Positions 54,310 to 64,000 of a stretch of DNA of 64,000 nt are shown here, piece after piece. Under the pieces are notes generated by a model, which was not told the origin of the DNA, ran no database searches, and worked only from the letters and a program-made list of their open reading frames with translations. Origin of the DNA: Zhengitettix transpicula (lineage: Eukaryota > Arthropoda > Insecta > Orthoptera > Tetrigidae); the NCBI GenBank assembly GCA_037074705.1, contig CM073590.1, forward strand, positions 1,140,001 to 1,204,000, written 5' to 3'. The first letter of the stretch is position 1, and every line of letters starts with the position of its first letter. The translations under genes and the position numbers were made by a program.

Positions 54310-56424
54310 TTACCAAAGGTCATACTCGACGTAACTAAAAAGGTAAGGACTATCCTGAAATTCGCCAAGAACCTTGCTCCCTGAATGAATTAAAATCAAG
54401 ACAATTCATAGTTTCAAACATACACGTTATAAGACAACATTGAAAGATCACTTCTAGTACCTAATTCATAACTTTATATTTAAGGAACGCCGAGATTTCT
54501 ATATTCATTAAGGTCATATTCGAAGTTTTTCCGTAATGTATCGTTTCGTGAGTAAATAGCGGCTACGTTTCCAATTCTATATCACAAATAATTAATAGTT
54601 TATATTATTCTATAAGCATGTCGTCCGTTTCTTATCACAACCGAATAAAATATTTGTATTGTACATATATACTGTTATATTTCCGGATTTAGTTCCTGAT
54701 TAATGTATTTTCCAATAAAGCTGTTTCATATTTGTTCGATTCTCTCGTGGTTTTAGTGGATTTCCGTCAGCACTGTGCATGTACGCCGTTAAACGGCAGC
54801 AATGAATCACAACTTATATCTGATTCCTTTTCTGCTTCAAAAAATACCGAGTACCGAATGAGTCTGCACCGATAATTTCCGTCTTTTTAGAAAAAAAAGC
54901 ATGAGTTTCCTATTTTAGAAAGTTACAGTAATTAGTATTATTTATCTGTGAAATATTTTGATTCCATTCGGAAATTCTTTGAAAAACACTTGTAATTACT
55001 GTATGGCTGAATGTAATTTAGATTTCATAAGGGTTTTATTGTTACACTGAGGTTTTTTGTATTCGTGGGGACAGTATTAATGAATCAATTTGAAAATAAC
55101 AACTTAAGAATAAACCTTAAATGAGAATGAATTCAAGTAATAGTCAAAGCGTAGTCGTATCACAAACCGTTTACAACAAATGTCGATTCATGATTTAATT
55201 TCGTTCTTTCGAATCGCAAAGGGGTAAATTGTGCCGAAGCAAACAATATTAATAGTTGACGATGAGAAATATATTTATTGTAAAATGGTAAAGGTCTTTC
55301 TCTACGGTTCGCTCTGATTGTATAAGTTGTGAAACAGTTGAAATAAGTTTTACGCTCTTCATATACACTTTAGTGTTACGTAGACTACAAAGGAATCTAA
55401 TCGCAATACACACAAAGACAGGTGCGAGGACACACCTTAGAGCTGCTCCTGACACCTGTCAGATATAGGACTGCAGAACACCATAGGGAGGATATTGCGT
55501 GCACGAGACCTTTCTCACCGCAATTAAGCGTTGACAGCTTCATTAGCTCCCGTCTACCATCCAACAACTTAGCAGCAATTAGATTCCAGTTTTTTCGGTA
55601 TTATATCATCTTAAATGGTTTCTTTTAGAATTTCTTCAATACATTACCTTTCTTCAAGAGAGAATTATTTGAATATATCGTCCTCCGATTTTCAATTCAT
55701 GAAGAGGATTTAATTATAATACAACAAGCAAATTGTAATTTAAGCATATACTTTTAATACGATATAAGCGAAGAAATTTGAATAATTCTGGACTAATGAA
55801 TAAAGCTAAAAGATGAGTGAAGTTCCGCCACAAATACCTGTGCATAATAATTTAATTCAAAGATGGTATTGAGAACCGATGAATAATATAAGATTGGTAC
55901 GTACAGAAAACACATAGATTGCTCATAGCAACTATCACGTGCTTTTTTGGAAGGCAATTCAAAATTATCAAAGTTCATCGGAGTCAGTAGCTACGTTATC
56001 ACAAAACTTTAAAATGAATACACATCCAAACTAAGTAAAAACTCGCTGAGTACATTGAGAAATTTAAATGAGTCAAATACAGGACTGAAAGAAAATTTTA
56101 TGTAAAACAATGTATAGGAATGTAAAACTGGAAAAAATTATGTGAAAACTAACGCTAATGGGAAACAGTGTAGGAACACGTTTACTGTGCGAGGGATAAA
56201 TGTGGCTACATTGTTGGTGGAGCGGAGGAAATCTTTGAATTTTTAAATATAATGTTATTAAAAATCAGAATCGACAGTAAAAATAGGAGTTTTCCATTTA
56301 AGATTTCAAAATTTGTGTCCACAAATAAACATCAGTTTCTTGATGGATAACATCTACACTCGGCCTTTACTCCGGTCACAAGCAAATTAATCCAGGTAAT
56401 TTGAATAGTAGTTTGTGTCACACG
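54310..56424. other. AT-rich intergenic sequence
   Basis: No recognised gene or repeat; small open frames at 55249-55455, 55422-55628 and 55793-55978 have no known domain. Confidence 0.3.
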
Positions 56425-56880
56425 TATTCGCGACGACCGTGTGAGGATCAGACAAAGGGAAAAAAGACAATGATGACGAACGGTTCAAAACTTGCAACAA
56501 AGAAAACACCGTAAACCTTTGTCGATAGAGTCCTGAAAACAACGGAATCGTCTTTAGCGTGGCCGATTCCATTAGAAACGACATCTTGTTGAGACGTAAG
56601 ACGTACACATAACGCGTAACAGATAAATGTATGTAACTCGTAAACCATTGTCGATAGCGACCAAAAAAATACAACAACGGAATCGTCTTCAAGATGGCCG
56701 ATTCCATTAGGAACGCCTTTTTGTTCACGCATATGACGTACAGATTACGAGTAAGTTTTGAAAGTATTGGAAAATAATATTGATACTCAAATGCATCGCA
56801 AAAATATTAAGTAATAAAAGTAGTTGAAACGAAAGCCTAATACCGGGTTCAGCGAAGTATCTATACTTTCTGCGGGTACC
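56425..56880 (-). repeat. Dispersed repeat A, copy 2, with internal duplication
   Basis: On the minus strand it follows copy 1 (18657-18930) block for block. It contains an extra imperfect tandem duplication with a period of about 129 bp: TTGTCGATAG..., CAACGGAATCGTCTT and GGCCGATTCCATTAG-AACG occur at about 56519-56580 and again at 56649-56715. This explains the repeated LMESA-LKTIPL peptide in the open frames here. Confidence 0.6.
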
Positions 56881-58326
56881 TGGTATGCACCACGAGTAAA
56901 ATATCGAATGAGAAATTATGTCAAAATTAAATTAATTGCAAGGTAAAATTTATAGTAATATTAAATGCATGGTTTATTGTTATTTCTGCATTGTATTTAA
57001 CTTTTTTGTATTGTCGGAAAACAATTTTTTTATGTATTGTTACATCATTACATTACAATGAGTAGTAATGACGTATTTTACTTTGAAATTGTATTCTCTG
57101 TAGAATGACCTGTGTACGTAAAGGAGAATGAATGAAGAGTTTTATAAGAAATATAATAATGTTCACTTGAAACAGCTGAAAATTTAATTGCCACAGTGCG
57201 TGTGTAAATGTTGAATAATTTAGGTAAAATAAATTTAATTTAGCATAACCTGCCCGCATAACGATTTAGTCATTTCATTTTTATTTGCAATTACATTTTT
57301 ATTGAGTAAAAAAAATGCCTTCTCCTTTTTTACATTCCTAAGTCGGCATTCTAGTGCATAAAGGCCTATTATTCCAATGAAAGTGGATTTTCGTTTGAAA
57401 CGATTTGTTGACTTTTAATTCTGGAACGAAGACCTTTTGAAGATCTTGGGGTAATTGGAGACTTAAATGGAAAGCAAACACTTATCCTCGGAGCCAATCG
57501 ATAGGAAAAGTAGAAGAGAATTTTACATTCGTATGAATGTGAAATTATTACAGATTTTCTGAGCTCGTATTAAAGGCGGCCCATTTAATTCATGGAAGGT
57601 TCTGTGAAGAAATGGAGACGTTAATGCTTGACCAGGCAAAGAGGTTTAGCAATCTGACAAACGGTTTCTGTGAGAGTAACGTTTTCATAAGATTTTAATC
57701 GTTCAGCCAAAAACTTTCCCCTATGCCGAGAGAAATTCTCTTTAATCTTCTTCCCAATAAAACCGGATACAATTCCGCTCTTTCTACACTTTCTAAACCT
57801 CTTTCCTTAAAGAAAACATGGTATTCCAGGAAACCTGAATGAAATGTATGATGTACTTTTAGAAACGATTGTAACGTTCTTGTGGTGTTTCTATTATTGT
57901 AAGAACGAAGATATAATAATGACATAACAAAATGTGCCGACCATATTATCAAATATATTTTAAAATTATATTAAAGCAGATAGAAAGAATCCAAAAAAAC
58001 GAGATAAAAAATTAATTAAATAATTAATATATTCAACCCTTTTACTTTGTCCTTAACCTATAATTTGAGCAGAATATTTTTTAAATTAATGGTGATGTTT
58101 GTAATATTTGGTTGTTTGTAGGACACAAGTATATTGCATTCTTAGTTTTCAAATTATGCTTACTGTGAAAAAGGTTTACCGGGAAGTATTGAGGTTTTTT
58201 GCTCAGGTCGATATTCGTTTGTCTTTTATTAGCTCGTTGTGTATTTAAAAGTCGTGCGAAACACATTTTAAGGTTGAAGTGACTTGTTTACTCGTAAATA
58301 ATTTTTCTTTTGCAATTTATGGTGAA
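56881..58326. other. AT-rich intergenic sequence
   Basis: No recognised feature. The 5' terminal repeat of the mariner that follows should lie just before 58327, but I could not identify it. Confidence 0.3.
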
Positions 58327-58816
58327 ATGGCCAGCAAAATACCAGAAGAGGTACATATCCGGCATTGTATGCTTTCTGAGTTTTATAGGGTGGTGCCGCA
58401 ACAGTCACTATCATAACCTTTTGCGAGGTTTATCCAAGTGTATTAGATGCCAATGGTGGTTTAAAATCAGGTAATTTTGATCTTTTCGTCTCGTATCGAT
58501 CAGGAAGACCAACGACTGTAGATAATGACATGTTAATTGCGGAAGTGGAAGAAAATTCGTGTCAGATATTCGAGAAACTGTCAAACACTCTTTACCCAAC
58601 ATTAGCCGTCCATCCAGAACATTTGCAGCTGAGCAGGTGTTTGGTCCCCGATTAATCTGCCAGAAGAAATAAAAGCTAATCAGTCCACCATATACATGCA
58701 AGTTATTGATTTAGTGATTGCTTGATCACTGGAGATTAAAAATGGGTCCTTTAGAATAATCCAATACGTTAAAGGCAGTGGCTCTCTCCGAATGAACCGC
58801 CACGATGTACAGCTAA
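58327..58816 (+). pseudogene. mariner transposase, 5' part
   Basis: MASKIPEEVHIRHCMLSEF opens the protein, then SYRSGRPTTVDNDMLIAEVE of the HTH region, a gap, and ITGD followed by a stop in place of Glu, KWVL, and RQWLSPNEPPRCTAK up to the insertion point. ITGDEKW is where the first catalytic Asp sits; the Asp is present but the next codon is TAA. Frameshifts separate the HTH part from the catalytic part, and further stops occur. Confidence 0.75.
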
Positions 58817-60282
58817 GGCTCGTTTCACATTTACCCTAATATCGGCTAAACGACATCAGATTGACTACAGAAAGGTTTATAAACTTATGAGACGTTTCAC
58901 ACTAGAACGGCAAGGTGTCGTCGTTCATCAGCAGCCGTTGTCTACGGGTCCAGTTTCTCCTACAGCAGAGTCCGGCTGTTGTCCAAGTGCGTCAGCTTAG
59001 AGGGTGAACAAGTTACGGAGCGTTTCACATCTACCCGGCCCGATTCGTCTAGTCTACATTTTTCCTGGTTCATCATATGCGTTCTTTAAGTAGGATATTT
59101 TTGTACTTATATTTTTCCCATTATCATCACGGAGGACGTACAACTACTTGTAAATTTAATTCATGATCGACTCGTTTTGTGAAACAAAAGTAGAGAAATA
59201 CATAAATACAGATTACAGAATAGAAATTCTTGGGAAGAAGTTTGCGGGAAATTAAGAAATGGAAATGAAATGATGGATTATAACGAAATGAATACGGAGA
59301 GTGCAACACAATACCCATATTGATTTTGTTAAAACTAATTTAAAAATATATTTATTAAGCACACATTTTGTCAGTTTTGTTTTCCCATATATTAAATGTA
59401 AGACACATTCCATTTTACCGAGCGCGTATCAGTTAAAAAGCAATCATCATCGCGTTTCTTACGTTATTTTCTGTAATTCCTCCACATACTCGTCCACTTC
59501 ACGTTGTACTTCTAAACCCAGTTATAGACAGACATATATTAGTATCCGTCCCTTTCAAGAACAAAATTATGTAAAACTTTACAAGCCTTTATAATATCAT
59601 TAAAGGATGTAAGTTTATAATTCTGTGATAAATCCTCCATATTTTACTCATTCTACAAATTTTAGAGCTCTCGAAACGCGATAATTAAAACTCTGTTTGG
59701 AATTGACATTGAGTGTCCACTAAACAGTCGGATCTTGATATTTATTTTTCTTAAAATTTTAGAGTCCATCTGAAAAGTCCGAAAGTAGGGATGAAATGAA
59801 TAGTGGTGGTTGAATTTTTATTATATGTTTTATTTTATGTCTGACGTTTTGTAAATATATTTTATTATAATAATTAAATATAACTTACGTTTTTTTTTGC
59901 AATTGTGATTTGCTACATTTGAATAGGGGAATACATTCCCTGAATGATGTGTAGTGGCTTTGAATGAATTTTTCTGTCCGTGTAAGAATATCGTTGAAAT
60001 TTTCAATGCCTATACGAAAATAATTAAAAAACTTACCTTCAAATTTTCTCAACTCCTCAAAGTGAACATAGAATGCCCTCAACATATCTGTTTCATAATA
60101 ATTGGACAAACACATTGCAGCATTAATTTATTTCTATACAAGACTATGCATTGGAATAACTTATCAAGCTCCATATTCGTAGAATATATGTCGGGCCGAC
60201 AACCGGCTGTATGTGAAGAGAGAGCAGGGGACGTCTAAAATGTAGTTTAAACTGTTGTCGGGTAACTGTGAAACTAGCCTAA
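58814..60282 (-). mobile_element. PIF/Harbinger element (1463 bp) with TAA target duplication, inside mariner
   Basis: The element spans 58817-60279: left end GGCTCGTTTCACATTTACCC, right end the complement of GGCTAGTTTCACAGTTACCC (2 mismatches in 20). TAA is duplicated at 58814-58816 and 60280-60282, the classic target of this superfamily. CGTTTCACA recurs at about 58892 and 59021, likely subterminal binding repeats. A transposase N-terminal fragment is coded on the minus strand. Most of the coding region is deleted, so it moved with help from another copy or decayed after insertion. Confidence 0.85.
59885..60115 (-). pseudogene. PIF/Harbinger transposase N-terminal fragment
   Basis: The 76-codon frame reads FYVHFEELRKFEGKFFNYFR, IGIENFNDILTRTEKFI and TSFRECIPLFK, matching the family pattern F--LY-ELR---KFFNYFRMS---FD-LL followed by KKDT-FR--I. 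The frame then ends without the SPEERL and DDE parts. It lies close to the right end of the element, so the gene was read inward from that end. Confidence 0.75.
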
Positions 60283-60633
60283 GGTTTAGACCCCAAAAAG
60301 GCGCTTTTGTATGTTTGGTGGAGTATTCGCGGGGGTCGTTCATTTTGAAGTGCTAAAACCTTTACTGTGAACAATTGAATCTCGTCTTTAATTGAAAAAT
60401 ATCCAGCGATTCTCAATACAAAAGGCGTTATTCTGCAACACGATTTTGCAAGACCGCAATGCGCAAGACGAAGCCTCGAAAAAATTAATCAATTGGGGTG
60501 GGAGTTATTTCCTCACCCACCATACTCGCCCGATATTATCCCATCGAATTTCCGTCAGAGGCCGCGAACAATCGATTTTTTGTTATTTATCCGCGGGCCT
60601 GGACTTTTGTGCATGCTAGAAATGCTCGGGTAA
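60283..60633 (+). pseudogene. mariner transposase, 3' part
   Basis: Resumes directly after the TAA duplication as V, stop, TPKRRFCMFGG and then VVHFEVLKP. After a frame change it reads GVILQHDFARPQCARRSLEK, INQLGWELFPHPPYSPDIIP and SNF. HDFARP carries the second catalytic Asp. The third (usual PSDF) is Asn here (PSNF), so the DD34D triad is broken. It ends LEMLG and stop, about 30 residues after the SNF motif. Confidence 0.8.
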
Positions 60634-60735
60634 GCTCTGCGGTTTTCAGTGTTATCTTCCATTATAGAGACAAATCTTCTACTATTATACTCCAGTCAAG
60701 TTTAATATTGTTTCACTATCTGACTTCATATTTCA

Positions 60736-61124
60736 ATTAAATAATAAAAATAGTAGCCTGTTAACTAGAAAAAAAAATTCAATATAAAACATAATAATGA
60801 AAAAAAATTATTAAGTCTGAAGGAAAATTAATAATAATAAAGTAAGCCAAATACAGACAAAATAAGTGATAATTTAAATACCATACAACGTTTCGGGTAT
60901 CCCCGTTCCTTTCTTCACGTTTTTAGTTTTGTCAACTGACGAGTGCAGTTGTGTCGCTCTAGGCTCTTCTTAGCACTTGATGAAAGGGTCAATGATCCCA
61001 CAAAACGTTGTGTGGTATTTATATTGTCACTTATTTTGTCTGTATTTCTCTATATATATTATTAAAACGTAATACATTTAAAACACGGCATTTCGTCCCT
61101 GAGTGGGACCTATTCAGGTGTATA
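60736..61124 (+). repeat. Dispersed repeat B, copy 2, interrupted by foldback F
   Basis: 60736-60849 matches the start of copy 1 (TAAATAATAAAAATAGTAGCC) and 61048-61124 matches its end (CATTTCGTCCCTGAGTGGGA, ATTCAGGTGTATAG). The two halves are separated by the foldback element at 60850-61047, which copy 1 lacks. Confidence 0.55.
60850..61047. mobile_element. Foldback element F, full copy (198 bp)
   Basis: Arms: left AAATACAGACAAAATAAGTG from 60850 and right its complement ending 61047 (same 20 bases), continuing through ATAAT-TAAATACCA-ACAACGTTT. The loop carries CAACTGACGAGTGCAGTTGTG and TCGCTCTAGGCTCTTCT, the reverse complement of the interior at 49046. No coding capacity. Confidence 0.75.
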
Positions 61125-64000
61125 GATGCTACTTTCTGATATCTAAAAAAACAAAAAAACATGATAGTTTAAAAAAATAAAATTTTGTATACATATGAGT
61201 TATAGTATTACCTACAATTAATTATACGATAATTTAAATTTTAAAAAACTCTAACGCGCTGTTTATCCACACCGAAATGACGATTCTAAGAAGACCTGCC
61301 AACTTCCCTCTTCTTGGGTGTGAGGAGTGCGAAGTGACGAATACAGATAAAAACGAAAAGATCAATCAAATTTAATTATTTAGTGCACTCTGTGGAGGGT
61401 TAATGCTTGCCTCTCAGGTAGTCCCAGAAAGGAAAACAGCCCCAGCGTGACCTCCTTTTGAGACGGTTAAAATATTGTGCCTATCGAGGCTTATTTTTTG
61501 TCACAAGATTTTGGCACATTTAGACAAAACACTCCGTGTACACGTCTTTCCAGTCCCCTGAACTTGGCTGAGTGAACCCTGACGATGTATGGCTAATTAA
61601 AATATTGAAATTTGTAGGGGGCACAGATCTTATTCCTATTGGCTAAGATAAGCAGAATCTATGATCTTGTGGACGGAATTTCGGCAAACAGAGGTGTGAA
61701 GGGAACTTGCAGAGCAAGTAGGAGTTAGTGAGTTTTCGGGAAGTTAGTTTTTAGTTTTGTATTGCAATTGGACTTTTGGAATAGAAGTCAGTTTTGGAGT
61801 AGAATACATTTTTTCGTTTTAGATAGAGAAAGTTGGTTATGGAGAGTTAGTTTTATTTCGCGATCGGTTTTGGAAAGTTTTAATCAGTAGAGTAGGAGAA
61901 TTTTGCACTGCCCTGCCGACGAGAGTTAGTTTTTAGTTCTGTGAGCCTGCTGGGGAAGATGTTCACATCATACGAGAAATTGCAGTGTCCGTCCGAGTTA
62001 GCTGAGATCATCTCCAGGTGGTACTGCACGGTGACGACAGTCCGATCAAATCCGGTTTGTGAAAGCCAGCGAGAATATGAGAAATTGTCTTTGTTTTATT
62101 TTGTAAAAAGAAAAAGTCTGTGGCAACCGAAACGAAACTCATACGTGACAATGATGTGTGTCCGAAAACATTGTATTGTCTTCATATTACTATATAGATT
62201 TAAATTTTATTACTATATTAGGTTACAAAATGTATTAAATTTAAAATTAACAAATTGTAATAAATTTTGTTTGAATTATTAGTATCAGATCTTACATTTA
62301 AAGCTGTTGGAGTGCAACGGATCTCTAACATCTCACTGAAAAATCAAGCAAACTATCTTAATTCTTCATTAAAATTATTACTTTTTCCCAATAAAATATG
62401 TGATTATGCAATTAAATGTCAACTGAGCAGTTTGGACTATTGAATTTTTTTAAAAAAAATTGTGTTCATTAATACCGGTTTATAGCGATCTCTTTATCAT
62501 TTTAAGAGGTATTGCAATTAGTAGCATTAATATTGCTTTTTTTATATTTTTCTTGAATATGAATTTTTTATTATTAACTATACATCTTTATTGTTAAATA
62601 TGATACCAACGACATAATTACCGAGTCAATTTATCAATTTATGTTGAATATTAGACAAAAAACGTAAAACTATGAAAATAATTTTTTCGTCATTGGGATT
62701 TATAACATTTATTAATTATGTATTAATATTAATCGATCTAATTCTTATGTATTTGCATGTAAAATATGTGGGATAAGAATTAACTGATTGAATTTTGACA
62801 ACTTTATATAAATTATATTTATGATTTCCAAATACGTCTCATTCGTTGACAGGGGAATTCTGATGGAAATACGCAAAAAATTCAACCCTAAAAAACAAAT
62901 ACAATCCATCGCTTTCCTCAGGTTCCAAAAATAGAATAGTAACCGTCGGAGTAAGTAATATTGATCAACTATTTTGGGGGATAATAATATGAAGGAGACG
63001 AATTTCAATAAAAATCTATTCGAGAGTAACGCGTATTACATATTTTCAGATTCATAACGGAGGATCTCTTTGTTCTACGGGTGGAACATTACGCCAAAGT
63101 TGCTGGAGTCAAAAACGTCAAAGGAAGTTTTGAATGTAAAAAAGTCCAAGTAGGGAAAAAGTGAAAGAGGGCGCAAACAGCCATACATAATAGCCAGTTA
63201 AAGGGGTGGATTCAAACACCACTTGCAGACGTCTGTTGCCAGGAGAAACGGACAACAAGTTAATGGAAGAGCAACAACGCAGTTAAAAATGTTTTACACT
63301 CGCACCGCAGTTTGCAATAGTACGTCAAAATTAATTAACAAACATAAATTCACAACAGCCTCATACTACAACTATTTCTCAAGTTACCGAGTATACAATC
63401 ATCGATTATAATGACTGAAAAGGAATAACAATATTGTAGAGATTCCAAATATTTCATGAATTAATAAATTGTCTCTTTAAATTATTGGCGACGTAACTTT
63501 GAGGCCAGAGCATTGTAAAGAACATAATTGTTTGGAGAGAATGCAGAGACGATAATGGTTGCGAGGTGTATTGTCGAATAGACGCTCAGAACGTTGGCTG
63601 TAGTCAGTTACTCGGATATTCAGAGTCAGAGTGTGTTTGGAGATCCTGACGAAATAGTCAGAAAAAATTAAAGTGTAAAGTCCGCAGATAAACAGTTACT
63701 TAGACAAAAAAGTGTGTTTGGGAGGACTTGGCCATGGTGGCCTGAGCTGGTGTATGTGAGGTCATATTCAGCGAAGTATGGGCTGAATAATATAAGTTTT
63801 TTTTTAAGATTCTCCACAGTAAAGATAGAGCGTGACAATTCGAATTCAGCGAAACAGAAGGGCACCGAGAATGTTCAAAAGTGAGAAGAGAATAAAATCA
63901 GTGATATAGTGTTCCAGATAAAAATTAAAACAAGTCACGTGTGCACAAACCAGAGCAGCTCAAACTAAATTTAATCTGCAAACCTTTAAGTAAATATCGT
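61125..64000. other. Intergenic sequence to the window end
   Basis: No recognised gene. The stretch 61690-61945 is G/T-rich with repeated GTTAGTTTTTAGTT (about 61743 and 61925) and AGTTTTGGA-type units, and precedes a 113-codon open frame (61941-62282) of unknown identity. TTGGCGACGTAACTTTGAGG at about 63485 loosely resembles the PBS-like motif seen elsewhere. The rest is AT-rich. Confidence 0.25.

Larger units (their letters stand above)
58327..60633 (+). mobile_element. mariner DNA transposon relic interrupted by a PIF/Harbinger element
   Basis: The transposase gene starts with an ATG at 58327, is split by an insertion at 58817-60279, and ends at a stop at about 60631-60633. Excluding the insertion and one TAA copy, the coding length is about 840 bp, short of the roughly 1035 bp usual for mariner; part of the segment between the HTH domain and the first Asp is missing. 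Terminal repeats were not identified. Confidence 0.75.

Noticed and set aside
56387..56732. Minus-strand frames with a repeated peptide as a repeat protein gene
   Set aside because: The repeat in the peptide comes from a DNA tandem duplication inside dispersed repeat A; two frames show the same pattern.
1..64000. CRISPR array, operons or other prokaryotic systems
   Set aside because: No regularly spaced identical repeats, no ribosome-binding-site-led gene runs, and the gene content (LINEs, mariner, Harbinger, CCDC81) is animal.

Overview
This is an AT-rich, intron- and transposon-type eukaryotic sequence with no bacterial gene organisation. The mix of jockey/I/R1-type LINEs, mariner and PIF/Harbinger transposases and gypsy-like LTRs points to an insect. 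A polyneopteran with a large repeat-rich genome (cockroach or termite type) is my guess, at low confidence. Only one convincing host gene is present: a 617-codon minus-strand reading frame (35347-37200) with the full architecture of CCDC81, two HU-like domains followed by Cys clusters and a coiled-coil tail. It has a plausible 5' UTR splice acceptor, a 4-codon upstream ORF that overlaps its start codon, and a poly(A) signal. A possible membrane-protein exon lies at the left edge (47-440, minus).

Left third (0-17 kb): an I-clade LINE relic (about 2.0-5.0 kb, plus); an R1-clade LINE relic (8.1-9.56 kb, plus); and, inserted at the end of the R1 relic, a nearly intact CR1/Daphne-like LINE (9.56-13.0 kb, minus) with a 924-codon ORF2 fragment. 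A short jockey-type RT relic lies at 15.9-16.1 kb. Middle (17-35 kb): two candidate solo LTRs with matching 4-bp ATAT flanks, a mariner relic (26.7-27.6 kb, minus), a PIF/Harbinger relic with terminal and subterminal repeats (31.1-32.6 kb), copies of an A-tailed SINE-like repeat, and a foldback element. Right half (37-64 kb): mostly AT-rich sequence broken by clusters of the SINE-like repeat (42.4-43.3 kb, 51.1-51.9 kb), a tRNA-derived SINE (45.9 kb), an 853-bp PIF/Harbinger relic (53.5-54.3 kb), and a nest at 58.3-60.6 kb where a PIF/Harbinger element sits inside a mariner transposase gene.

The most informative observations are about how the repeats were built. The 1463-bp PIF/Harbinger insertion is bounded by TAA duplications, and the mariner reading frame resumes in phase after it. 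Two long perfect inverted repeats (arms of 21 and 25 bp, loops of 13 and 14 nt) lie inside transposon coding sequence. SINE-like copies stacked one behind another at A-tails. A foldback element is nested in a second unnamed repeat. I see no evidence for a new multi-gene functional system; the window reads as one host gene in a landscape of decayed and nested mobile DNA.
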